Notes: generated from the sequence alone by a model not told the origin. Positions 1 through 7,116 are shown, counted from the stretch's first letter. The stretch is 12,150 nt of DNA from Verrucomicrobiota bacterium (GCA_009924965.1 RFQN01000025.1:1-12150), one strand, 5' to 3'. Numbers and translations are program-made.

Positions 1-106
1 GCGCGAGCACCGTGAGGATGGCCAGAGCGACGAAGGACCACCAGCCGGCGCGGTGCTGGCGGAAGCGTTGCAGGCGGCGCTGCGTCAAGGGGTCGAGCCA
101 GCTCAT
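1..106 (-). CDS. yejE: YejE-type peptide ABC transporter permease (5' end only)
   Basis: Only the first 35 codons are in the window; the gene continues past the left edge. The start ATG (104-106, read on the minus strand) overlaps the stop TGA of the upstream yejB-like gene as ATGA, so the two are translationally coupled. The N-terminus begins MSWLDPLTQRRLQRFRQHRA and runs into a hydrophobic stretch (WWSFVALAILTVLA). This matches the cytoplasmic N-terminal tail and first membrane helix of YejE family permeases, which typically start MSWLSP followed by an arginine-rich segment. Its role would be the second inner-membrane permease subunit of a YejABEF-type oligopeptide/microcin C importer. The identification rests on the short N-terminus plus the yejB neighbour; nothing can be said of the rest of the protein. 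Confidence 0.82.
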   Translation of the reverse strand, partial: MSWLDPLTQRRLQRFRQHRAGWWSFVALAILTVLA

Positions 107-1353
107 GCTTTTTTATCGAAGCGGATGCGCGGGTCGGCGGCCGCGACGCAGAGGTCGGACACGATGTTGCCGAGCAGCATCGCGAGGCTGGAGAGGGTGA
201 GGAGGCCGAGGAAGACCGGGAAGTTGCGGTGCGCGAGCGCATCAAAGCCCAGCAGGCCCATACCCGGGATGTTGAACGTCACTTCGATGAGGAAGGCGCC
301 GGTGAGGAAGAAGCCGAGGTTGTGGCCGAAGGTCGCCGCGATGGGGATGAGGGAGTTGCGGAGGGCGTGGACGTAGACGATGCGGCGGAAGCCGAGGCCC
401 TTGGCGCGCGCGGTCCGCACGTAGTCGGCGCCGAGGTTTTCGAGCAGGCCGTTGCGCGTGAACAGCGTCAGCGCGGTGAAGGAGCCGATGGTCATGCAGG
501 CCAGCGGCAGGACGGTGTGGTGGAGGCGGGCGCTCCAGGTGAGGCTATCCCACGCGAACCCCTTCGTGGGGAACCATCCGAGCTGGAAGCAGAGGACCTG
601 CAGCAGGGCGACGGCGAGGATGTAGCCGGGGATCGAGTAGAGGATGAAGAGGGTCTGGGAGCTAAGGGTGTCGAACCAGCTGTCGCGCTTGAGCGCCTTG
701 AGCACGCCGAGCGGGATGGAGACACCATAGGCGATGAGCATGGTCCAGAAACCGAACCAGAGCGAGAGCGGCAAGCGCGCCTTGATCTCGTCCCAGACCG
801 GCTTGTCGGATTCCGTGGAGGTGCCGAGGTTGAGCTGAAGCACGCCCGAGAGCGATGGATAGTAGACGACGATGCGGACGGCTTTTTCGGGGTCGTCGGG
901 AAGGGGCGCCGCCTCGGCTCTCCAGCCAGGTCGGAGGCTGCCGTCGAGGTTGCGGACGGTGAAGGCATGGCCGTCGGACGTGACCTTCAGCTTGACGGTG
1001 GTGCCAGGTTTCGCCTCATCCGCGACTTCCAGTTCGGCGATGCCTTGGGCGTCGAGGCGCGCGGTGGCTTGGAGGGCCGGGCCGGGCCAGACGCCCAGCC
1101 AGATCGCGTAGGCCTCGACGAGCGGACGGTCGAAGCCGTAGCGTCGCTTGAGGTTGTCGAGTTCCTCGGGGGAGGCCGGGCCGGTGGGGCGCGCTTTCCC
1201 GCCGCCGCGTTTCTGGTCGGCCTGCTGGCGCTCGGCCATGGCTTGTTCAATGGGACCACCCGGCACGAAGCGGGTGAAGCAAAACGCGACGAAAGTAATC
1301 CCGATGAAGGTCAAAGGGAGGAGCAGCAACCGTCTGAGGACGTAGTTGTGCAT
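103..1353 (-). CDS. yejB: YejB-type peptide ABC transporter permease with extra periplasmic insertion
   Basis: Inner-membrane permease subunit (416 aa) of a YejABEF-like oligopeptide (microcin C type) ABC importer of the BPD_transp_1 family. The start MHNYVLRRLLLLPL gives the usual short tail and TM1, followed by the family motif FVPGGPIEQ. The conserved RYGFD segment follows at about residues 75-80. The EAA-type coupling loop, which contacts the ATPase, is seen as DYVRTARAKGLGFRRIVY with a downstream LRNSLIP. The C-terminus (LIEVTFNIPGMGLLGFDAL, then NIVSDL and DPRIRF) is very close to E. coli YejB. E. coli YejB is about 364 aa; the excess here is mostly a segment of about 80 residues (roughly 92-171) between WPG and LQLNLGTS. 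I chose ATG at 1353 because translation from the in-frame TTG at 1395 would add a 14-residue tail not seen in the family. No Shine-Dalgarno is evident. The gene is divergent from the aas-like gene. Confidence 0.9.
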   Translation of the reverse strand: MHNYVLRRLLLLPLTFIGITFVAFCFTRFVPGGPIEQAMAERQQADQKRGGGKARPTGPASPEELDNLKRRYGFDRPLVEAYAIWLGVWPGPALQATARLDAQGIAELEVADEAKPGTTVKLKVTSDGHAFTVRNLDGSLRPGWRAEAAPLPDDPEKAVRIVVYYPSLSGVLQLNLGTSTESDKPVWDEIKARLPLSLWFGFWTMLIAYGVSIPLGVLKALKRDSWFDTLSSQTLFILYSIPGYILAVALLQVLCFQLGWFPTKGFAWDSLTWSARLHHTVLPLACMTIGSFTALTLFTRNGLLENLGADYVRTARAKGLGFRRIVYVHALRNSLIPIAATFGHNLGFFLTGAFLIEVTFNIPGMGLLGFDALAHRNFPVFLGLLTLSSLAMLLGNIVSDLCVAAADPRIRFDKKA

Positions 1354-1447
1354 GTGGGGAGGCCTGTAGGGCAACGACTGACAAGGAGGGGTCAACCCCG
1401 AAAGGACTCGGCTTGCCCTGTTCCGAGCGGGTGCTTATCAGTCGGGT
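1354..1447. promoter_or_regulatory. Divergent intergenic region between yejB and aas-like genes
   Basis: These 94 bases must hold the promoters for both divergent transcription units. On the plus strand TTGCCC (1413-1418) and TTATCA (1435-1440, preceded by TG one base upstream) are 16 bases apart, and the second hexamer ends 7 bases before the GTG start at 1448; this is a plausible weak sigma-70-like promoter. On the minus strand a TTGACC box (plus-strand GGTCAA, 1390-1395) could be a -35 for yejB, but I find no good -10 at the right distance. An interrupted palindrome GGGGT-CA-ACCCC (1388-1399) overlaps that box and could be an operator. All assignments are by eye. Confidence 0.35.
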
Positions 1448-3508
1448 GTGTCTGCTTCCCAGTTTCTGCTCCTCATGCTCGGTCTCGCTCTATTAGCGAT
1501 CGGCCTCTTTTTGTTGCTCTTCCTTTGGCGCGGTTTCCGACGCGATGCCTCCATGAGCTGGGGGTATTGCTTCGTGCAGACGCTTTGCTGGTGTTTTGTG
1601 CGGCTCTTCTACCGGGTGGAGGTGCGTGGTTTGACCAACCTGCCGACGACGGGCGGCGCTTTGATCGTCTGCAACCACGTCGCCTACGTCGATGTGATCT
1701 TGCTCGGGGTGCTGTCGCCTCGGCCGATCCGTTTCCTTTCCTGGGAGGGGTTCGAGCGCAATCCAATCATCGGCAAGCTGACCCGGTTGATGCGGACCAT
1801 CCCCGTCGCCGAAGACAAGGCGAAGGAGGCGATCCAGAAGTCCACCGAGGCGCTCAAGGCCGGTGAGCTCGTCTGCATCTTTCCCGAGGGCAGCCTGACA
1901 CGCAACGGCGGTGTCCTGCCGCTGCAGCGGGGGTTCGAGCTGATTGCCCGCCGCGCCGATGTACCCATCGTCCCGGTCGCCATGGATGGACTCTGGGGGT
2001 CGATCTTCAGCCATCTGGGCGGTAAGTCTTTCTTCAAGTGGCCGAAGCATTTCCCTCGCCCTGTCGCCGCGGTCTTTGGTCAGCCGTTCCCGGCGTCGGA
2101 GCATGCCCAGACGCGCTTGCGCCTCCTGGAACTGGCCGCAGAGGCGTTCTCGCTTCGTCCATCCTTACGGGGCCATCTCGGTCGCGAAGTGGCGGTGGGG
2201 CTGGCGGCCAAGGGTGGCCGGGTGGCCTTGGTAGACCGTACGGGCGCGCGCCGTGCTTATTCGGGCGCCTTGGTGTTGTCCTTGGCTTGGGTCATCGCGA
2301 AGCGCCTGCGGGTGCGGACCAACGCTCGGCGCGTGGCCATCGTCTTGCCGCCCGGCATCGCCGCCGCCGTCGCCAACTTGGCGTGCGTCTTGGCCGGCAA
2401 GACGCCGGTTAATCTTAACTTCACGTTGGGCCGCGAGCAGGTGCAGTCGTGCCTGCGCCGCGCGGAAGTGGATCTCGTCATCACCGCGGAGGCCTTCAAG
2501 GCGAAGCTCTCCGAGAAGTTCGCCGATTTCCCGTGGGGTGACCGCGTCTGGGATATCGCCGCCGAGTTGCAGTCGTTGCGGCGCTGGCAAGTGGCTTGGC
2601 GTCTTGGCATGGTACGTGCCTTGCCGTCCCGTTTGATTCCTGCGGCCATCGGTGTGCCGTCGGCAGGCGGTGATGAGGAAGCCGCCTTGCTCTTCACCAG
2701 CGGGAGTTCGGGCGAACCCAAGGGCGTGGTGCTCTCGCACCGCAACCTCCTCGCCAACCTCCGACAGATCGAAGACGCCGACATCCTGCCAGCATCCGCC
2801 GTGCTGCTCTCGAGTCTGCCCGTCTTCCATAGCTTCGGCTTCACGGTGGGTCTGTGGTACTGCCTCTCGCGTGATGGCACCTTGGTCACGCTGCCTTCGC
2901 CGCTGGACACCAACGCGGCGATCAAGGCCATTAAGGAAGAGGGTGTCACCGTGACCGTGGGGACGCCGACCTTCCTGCGCCCGTATTTGCGTCGCGCCAC
3001 CGCGGAAGACCTGAAGACCTTGGAGTGGGCCGTGGTCGGAGCGGAGAAGTTGCCGGATGACTTGGCCCAAGGTTTTACCGAGCAGCTGAAGACCCCGATG
3101 CTCGAAGGCTATGGCATCACCGAGACGAGCCCGGTGCTGGCCGTCAATGTCCCCGATAAGGCCGACGCCGAAGCCCCTAACGGCATCTGGAAGGGGAACG
3201 TCCGCGGTTCCGTCGGTCGTCCCGTCATGGGCGTGGCCGTGCGCTTCATCGATGTCGAGACCGGCGCGCCTTTGTCTGTCGGCCAGGTGGGCTTGTTGGA
3301 AGTGCGCGGTGCCAATGTCTTTACCGGCTATCTCGGCGACCCGGGCCGGACGGCCGAAGCCAAGGTCGATGGTTGGTATCGCACGGGCGATTTGGCCCGC
3401 TTGGACGAAGCGGGCTTCCTGCATCTCGCCGGTCGTCTGTCGCGTTTCTCCAAGATCGGGGGTGGATTCCCAAGGTGTTTAAGAAAGTGCCGAGCATCCC
3501 TATTTTAG
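1448..3508 (+). CDS. aas: Aas-like acyltransferase / acyl-ACP synthetase fusion, C-terminus broken by frameshifting deletion
   Basis: Bifunctional phospholipid-repair enzyme: activates a fatty acid to acyl-ACP/CoA and re-acylates lysophospholipid at the inner membrane. A hydrophobic helix lies at residues 5-27. The PlsC-type acyltransferase domain follows, with NHVAYVD (H77, D82; HX4D) and FPEGS (145-149). The AMP-binding domain has the P-loop LFTSGSSGEPKG (about 415-426), the FHSFGFTVGLW segment, EGYGITETSP (about 552) and YRTGDL (about 643). Order and motifs match E. coli Aas (719 aa). After the hinge SRFSKIGG (residues 665-672) the reading frame goes wrong: it ends with 14 unrelated residues and TAG, whereas the family continues with about 60-75 residues and then the catalytic-lysine motif. 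That motif is present just downstream in another frame. The product as read is 686 aa without the catalytic lysine of the synthetase; the acyltransferase half is intact. The start is GTG, with no Shine-Dalgarno. Confidence 0.83.
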   Translation: MSASQFLLLMLGLALLAIGLFLLLFLWRGFRRDASMSWGYCFVQTLCWCFVRLFYRVEVRGLTNLPTTGGALIVCNHVAYVDVILLGVLSPRPIRFLSWEGFERNPIIGKLTRLMRTIPVAEDKAKEAIQKSTEALKAGELVCIFPEGSLTRNGGVLPLQRGFELIARRADVPIVPVAMDGLWGSIFSHLGGKSFFKWPKHFPRPVAAVFGQPFPASEHAQTRLRLLELAAEAFSLRPSLRGHLGREVAVGLAAKGGRVALVDRTGARRAYSGALVLSLAWVIAKRLRVRTNARRVAIVLPPGIAAAVANLACVLAGKTPVNLNFTLGREQVQSCLRRAEVDLVITAEAFKAKLSEKFADFPWGDRVWDIAAELQSLRRWQVAWRLGMVRALPSRLIPAAIGVPSAGGDEEAALLFTSGSSGEPKGVVLSHRNLLANLRQIEDADILPASAVLLSSLPVFHSFGFTVGLWYCLSRDGTLVTLPSPLDTNAAIKAIKEEGVTVTVGTPTFLRPYLRRATAEDLKTLEWAVVGAEKLPDDLAQGFTEQLKTPMLEGYGITETSPVLAVNVPDKADAEAPNGIWKGNVRGSVGRPVMGVAVRFIDVETGAPLSVGQVGLLEVRGANVFTGYLGDPGRTAEAKVDGWYRTGDLARLDEAGFLHLAGRLSRFSKIGGGFPRCLRKCRASLF

Positions 3509-3558
3509 GCACGGGCAAGCTGGATTTGAACAAGCTGCGCCAACTGGCACAGGGTTGA
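3463..3558 (+). pseudogene. aas: Displaced C-terminal end of the aas-like gene (out-of-frame remnant)
   Basis: Reading from TGG at 3463 to TGA at 3556-3558, in the -1 frame relative to the gene above, gives 31 residues: WIPKVFKKVPSIPILGTGKL followed by DLNKLRQLAQG. This is the expected extreme C-terminus of an Aas/AMP-ligase protein; E. coli Aas has the corresponding [20 protein letters not shown]. GTGK carries the lysine needed for adenylation. The piece that should join it to SKIGG, roughly 60-75 codons judged from E. coli Aas, is missing, and the junction (GGGGGTGGATT around 3458-3468) shifts frame. There is no start codon of its own at a sensible position, so I treat it as a remnant of the same gene, not a separate one. 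A real deletion or an assembly collapse would look the same. Confidence 0.8.
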
Positions 3559-3574
3559 CGCGGTTTTGGCTCGC

Positions 3575-3604
3575 TTGTGGCTTAGGGTAGGGGTGTCCTA
3601 TCTT
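3575..3604 (+). promoter_or_regulatory. Candidate promoter of the glycogen phosphorylase gene
   Basis: TTGTGG (3575-3580) and TATCTT (3599-3604) are separated by 18 bases. The second matches the sigma-70 -10 consensus at four of six positions and ends 7 bases before the ATG at 3612. Transcription would start at or next to the start codon, giving a leaderless or nearly leaderless mRNA, which would fit the lack of a Shine-Dalgarno sequence here. This is an eye-made match in GC-rich DNA, so confidence is limited. Confidence 0.35.
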
Positions 3605-3611
3605 ACCGCTC

Positions 3612-6182
3612 ATGCCTAAGAAAAAGAAGCCTGCTCCCAAGCCCGCCGCCCGCCGTCCGGTCAAGCCGGCCGCCAAGGCCAAACCGGTGGTGAAGCCCGC
3701 GGCCAAGAAGCCGGTCGCCGCCCCGGCCCCTGTCGCCGCTGGCGTCCCGACCGTGCCGGCTTTTCGCGACGCCATCCTTCGCCACCTGAAGAGCACCTTC
3801 GCCCGCGATCCGATCACCGCGACCAAGAACGATTGGTGGTTGGCCACCTGCATGGCCGCCCGTGACCTGATGCTTGAGCGCTACATCGCGACGCAGTCGG
3901 TCCATGCGTCCAAGAACGTCCGTCGCGTCTATTATCTCTCCTTGGAGTACCTCATGGGGCGCGTGCTCTCCAATAACCTCGTGAACCTTGGTTTGCGCGA
4001 TGTAGCCGGCGCCGCGCTGAAGAGCCTCGGCCAAGACCTAGAGGCCGTGACGGAAGAAGAGGCCGACATGGGCCTCGGCAACGGCGGCCTCGGCCGTCTC
4101 GCCGCCTGCTTCCTCGATTCGCTGGCCACCATGGACATCCCGGCCATCGGCTACGGCATCCATTATGAATTCGGCCTGTTCCGGCAGACCTTCGTGCAGG
4201 GCCGCCAGGTCGAAGTCGCCGACGCTTGGTTGGCGAACAACAACCCTTGGCTGATCCGCCGTCCGAACTTCCGCGTGCGCGTGCCGCTCTATGGCCGCGT
4301 GCAGCATAACGTCGACGACCGCGGCAACCATCGCGCGGAATTGGTCGACACCCGTGACCTGGTCGGGGTGCCGTGGGACATTCCGATCGCTGGCTTCGCC
4401 GCCAGCAGCGTCAACTTCTTGCGCCTCTGGGAGTCGAAGGCGACGACCGAGTTCGACTTCCGCGCCTTCGACCGTGGTGGTTACGTCGAGGCCGTGCGCG
4501 AACGCGACTCCAGCGAGACCATTTCCAAGGTGCTGTACCCGAACGACAGCACCGAGAGCGGTAAGGAGCTGCGCCTGGTGCAGCAGATCTTCTTCGTGTC
4601 CTGCTCCTTGCAGGACATCCTGCGCCGCCACCTGCGCCTGAACCCCGATTTCAGCAACCTGCCGGACAAGGTCGCCATCCAGCTCAACGATACGCACCCG
4701 TCGATCTCGGTGGCGGAGATGATGCGCCTGCTCATCGACGTCGAACGCCTCAACTGGGACGAGGCGTGGTCCTTGTGCACCCGTGTCTTCAGCTACACGA
4801 ACCACACCTTGCTGCCCGAGGCCCTCGAGACCTGGTCCGTGCCGCTCTTCGAGAAGGTCCTGCCGCGTCACCTCGAGATCATCTACGAGATCAACCGCCG
4901 GCACCTCCGCGAGGTCGACGACCGCTGGCCGGGCGACGACGAGAAGAAGGCTGAGCTTTCGATCATCCAGGAAGGTTCCGTGAAGCGTGTCCGCATGGCC
5001 CACTTGGCCGTGGTCGGTTCGCACCACGTCAATGGCGTGGCGGAACTGCATACCCGCCTGCTGCGCGCCCATCTTTTCCCGAGCTTCGATGCGCTCTGGC
5101 CCGATAAGTTCGTCAATGTCACGAACGGCGTGACGCCGCGCCGCTGGATCCGTGGCTGCAACCAGCCGTTGGCGGCCCTGTGCGACGAGGTGGCCGGCAA
5201 GGGTTGGGAGAAGCAGTTAAGTAAGTTGCGCGCGTTGGATGCCTTGGCGGACAAGCCGGCCTTCCAGGACCGTTTCTTGGCCATCAAGCACGCCAACAAG
5301 GTCAAGCTGGCTGCCCGTATCCGGGAACTGGTCGGCGTCGAGGTCTCGCCCGACGCCTTATTCGACGTCCAGATCAAGCGTCTGCACGAGTACAAGCGCC
5401 AGCACCTCAACCTGTTGCACATCTTGCACCTCTACCGGAAGATCCTCAACAACCCTGGGGCCTCCGTGCAGCCGCGCGTCTGCATCTTCGGTGCGAAGGC
5501 CGCGCCTGGCTATGCCTTGGCCAAGCACATCATCCATGCGATCAACCGCATCGGCAGCGTGATCAACAACGACCCGCGCGTGCGCGGCCTGTTGAAGGTC
5601 GTCTTCCTGCCGGACTACCGCGTGTCGCTCGCCGAGCAGATTATCCCGGCCGCGGACCTCTCGGAGCAGATCTCTACGGCCGGCAAGGAAGCTTCGGGCA
5701 CGGGCAACATGAAGCTCGCCCTCAACGGTGCCGTGACCATCGGCACGCTGGATGGCGCCAACGTGGAGATCCACGAGGAGGTCGGCGACGAGAACATCTT
5801 CATCTTCGGCCTGCAGGTCGAAGAGGTCGCCGAACTCTACGCCCGCGGCTACTCGCCGGAGGCCGTGCTGCAGTCGGACCCCGAACTGGCCGCCTTGTTG
5901 GATTGGCTGCGTTCCGATGCCTTCACGCCGGAGCAGCCGGGTGCCTTGTCGCCCGTCGCCGATTCCTTGGTTGCCGGCGGGGACCCTTACCTAGTCTTGG
6001 CCGACTTCCGCAGCTACGTGGAAGCGCAGGGCAGGGCGGAGCAGGCCTTTGCCAACCGCCGTCGCTGGGCCGCTATGGCCATCCGCAACGTCGCCCGTTG
6101 CGCGAAGTTCTCGTCCGACCGGTCGATTGCCGACTACGCCAAGCACATTTGGCAGGCCAAATCCCAGTCGATTCCCCGTTAA
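3612..6182 (+). CDS. glgP: Glycogen/starch/alpha-glucan phosphorylase with basic N-terminal tail
   Basis: Cytoplasmic GT35 enzyme (856 aa) that releases glucose 1-phosphate from glycogen or maltodextrins with phosphate, using pyridoxal phosphate. The core is complete: GLGNGGLGRLAACFLDS (from about residue 154), GYGIHYEFGLFRQ, QLNDTHPSISVAEMMRLLID, FVNVTNGVTPRRW, DVQIKRLHEYKRQHLN, and the PLP signature EASGTGNMKLALN (from residue 693) with the Schiff-base lysine at K701. The C-terminus (RNVARCAKFSSDRSIADYAKHIW) is typical. E. coli GlgP is 815 aa; the surplus is mainly a tail over residues 1-45 made almost only of Lys, Arg, Pro, Ala and Val, before the family homology begins at about PAFRDAILRHL. 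ATG at 3612 is preferred because no later ATG occurs until inside the domain (about residue 80), although in-frame GTGs could give a shorter protein. malP-type substrate preference cannot be excluded. Confidence 0.95.
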   Translation: MPKKKKPAPKPAARRPVKPAAKAKPVVKPAAKKPVAAPAPVAAGVPTVPAFRDAILRHLKSTFARDPITATKNDWWLATCMAARDLMLERYIATQSVHASKNVRRVYYLSLEYLMGRVLSNNLVNLGLRDVAGAALKSLGQDLEAVTEEEADMGLGNGGLGRLAACFLDSLATMDIPAIGYGIHYEFGLFRQTFVQGRQVEVADAWLANNNPWLIRRPNFRVRVPLYGRVQHNVDDRGNHRAELVDTRDLVGVPWDIPIAGFAASSVNFLRLWESKATTEFDFRAFDRGGYVEAVRERDSSETISKVLYPNDSTESGKELRLVQQIFFVSCSLQDILRRHLRLNPDFSNLPDKVAIQLNDTHPSISVAEMMRLLIDVERLNWDEAWSLCTRVFSYTNHTLLPEALETWSVPLFEKVLPRHLEIIYEINRRHLREVDDRWPGDDEKKAELSIIQEGSVKRVRMAHLAVVGSHHVNGVAELHTRLLRAHLFPSFDALWPDKFVNVTNGVTPRRWIRGCNQPLAALCDEVAGKGWEKQLSKLRALDALADKPAFQDRFLAIKHANKVKLAARIRELVGVEVSPDALFDVQIKRLHEYKRQHLNLLHILHLYRKILNNPGASVQPRVCIFGAKAAPGYALAKHIIHAINRIGSVINNDPRVRGLLKVVFLPDYRVSLAEQIIPAADLSEQISTAGKEASGTGNMKLALNGAVTIGTLDGANVEIHEEVGDENIFIFGLQVEEVAELYARGYSPEAVLQSDPELAALLDWLRSDAFTPEQPGALSPVADSLVAGGDPYLVLADFRSYVEAQGRAEQAFANRRRWAAMAIRNVARCAKFSSDRSIADYAKHIWQAKSQSIPR

Positions 6183-6186
6183 GTCA

Positions 6187-6218
6187 GGGTTGAGGTCGGG
6201 CGGTAAACCCCTCAATCT
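6187..6218 (+). terminator. Stem-loop just after the glgP stop codon
   Basis: GGGTTGAGG (6187-6195) can pair with CCTCAATCT (6210-6218) over 9 positions, two of them G-T pairs, around a 14-base loop. It begins 4 bases after the glgP stop. No T-tract follows, so it is not a classical rho-independent terminator. It could instead stabilise the glgP 3' end or affect the next gene, whose GTG lies 7 bases downstream. An alternative shorter stem, ACCCC (6207-6211) with GGGGT (6220-6224), excludes it. Confidence 0.25.
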
Positions 6219-6225
6219 CGGGGTC

Positions 6226-7116
6226 GTGCCGTCCCGCCCCACCACCATCGCTTTCCTCGCCCTTGGCGCGGCCGGGTGGTTGTGCCTCGCGACGGCGGCA
6301 GAGAAGCCAAAGGTCTCGGGCTACACCGCGACTGCTGAAGGCGGCGTCGAAGGGACCCAAGTGATCCGCTACGATGCCGAAGGTCGCCCCATCGACCCGA
6401 ATGCCCCGATGGCTCCGAAGACCACCATCGGTGGCACCCGCCCGGTCGACCGGGTGCCTGGGCCGACGACGGGTGGCGCAGGGGCCGCTAAGCCCGCAGC
6501 CGTCAACGGTGGCCCGCAGGATATGGTCACCACCGATGGGCGTCGCTTGAATGGGTTCTCGATGAGCGGCAAGAACCCGTTCAGCAACGGCAACAAGGAA
6601 GTCGACCCGAACGTCGACGTGAATTCGGCGCTTAAGAACGCGGCGAAAGGCTCCAACCTCATCGAGAAGCGTTACGATACCAAGACCGCGGAACTCAGCG
6701 GCGACCGTCCCTACTCGCGCGAGAACTTGATCACGATGGACACCTGGAGCGGGAAGTTCGACACCTTTGGTCGCAAGAAAGCCGAGATCGACCTGGTGGA
6801 TAGCTTCGAGCGCGGCAACGCCCAGGAGAAGAACCTGATTGAAGTGAAGTCCGTGGAGCGCCCGACGTCGCCATGGGCGCGGCGCACCGCCGATGTGGCG
6901 GGCTGGGATGAGCGGCTGACGACGGAGTCCAACAGCCGCTACAATGTGGCCCCGCTCTTGGCGGCCGATCGGGCGGCGCCAAAATCCGTCGAACAGATTT
7001 CCATGCAGGACATTAACCGCTACCAATTCCGTCGAAATCGCTCGACGGAACCTGGTTTGCCGGTGGTGCCGGTCGGCACGGACAAGGTCAAAACGAAGGG
7101 TTCTGAAGGCCAATAG
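6226..7116 (+). CDS. Predicted secreted protein of unknown function
   Basis: 296 residues from a GTG start. I do not recognise the family. The frame is open upstream into glgP, but GTG at 6226 gives a textbook signal peptide: MPSRPTT, a hydrophobic core IAFLALGAAGWLCLA, then ATAA before EKPK, with cleavage expected after residue 25. Cys20 is not in a lipobox, so a lipoprotein is unlikely. The mature protein has a low-complexity Gly/Pro/Thr region (about residues 60-105), then a charged region rich in Asp, Glu, Arg and Asn with no membrane helix and no cysteine. Recognisable stretches are GKNPFSNGNKEVDPNVDVNS, LIEKRYDTKTAELSGDRPYS and a C-terminal RYQFRRNRSTEPGLPVVPVG. The location is probably periplasm or envelope. 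It lies 43 bases after glgP and 57 bases before the kinase-like gene, on the same strand. Codon use resembles the neighbours, so it is likely a real gene. Confidence 0.75.
   Translation: MPSRPTTIAFLALGAAGWLCLATAAEKPKVSGYTATAEGGVEGTQVIRYDAEGRPIDPNAPMAPKTTIGGTRPVDRVPGPTTGGAGAAKPAAVNGGPQDMVTTDGRRLNGFSMSGKNPFSNGNKEVDPNVDVNSALKNAAKGSNLIEKRYDTKTAELSGDRPYSRENLITMDTWSGKFDTFGRKKAEIDLVDSFERGNAQEKNLIEVKSVERPTSPWARRTADVAGWDERLTTESNSRYNVAPLLAADRAAPKSVEQISMQDINRYQFRRNRSTEPGLPVVPVGTDKVKTKGSEGQ

Noticed and set aside
1354..1395. Longer yejB start (TTG at 1395)
   Set aside because: It would add 14 residues before the conserved MHNYVLRR start; the ATG at 1353 matches the family N-terminus.
229..1866. 545-codon plus-strand open frame across yejB and into the aas-like gene
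   Set aside because: It is antisense to a clearly homologous yejB for most of its length, its translation is a Glu/Gly/Val/Arg-rich string without motifs, and it then overlaps the aas frame; a GC-rich shadow.
2165..3424. 419-codon minus-strand open frame opposite the aas-like gene
   Set aside because: Antisense shadow of the AMP-binding domain; composition is Gln/Gly/His/Arg-rich and no start or signal supports it.
3373..3558. Separate 61-codon gene at the end of aas
   Set aside because: Only its last 31 codons look like protein; they are the displaced C-terminus of the aas-like gene, and the first 30 codons are an alternate frame of it.
4038..5072. 344-codon minus-strand open frame opposite glgP
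   Set aside because: It lies wholly within the conserved phosphorylase core, which fully explains the sequence constraint.
6226..6300. Lipoprotein signal in the secreted protein (cysteine in GWLCLA)
   Set aside because: The residues before the cysteine do not form a lipobox, and a normal ATAA cleavage site follows.
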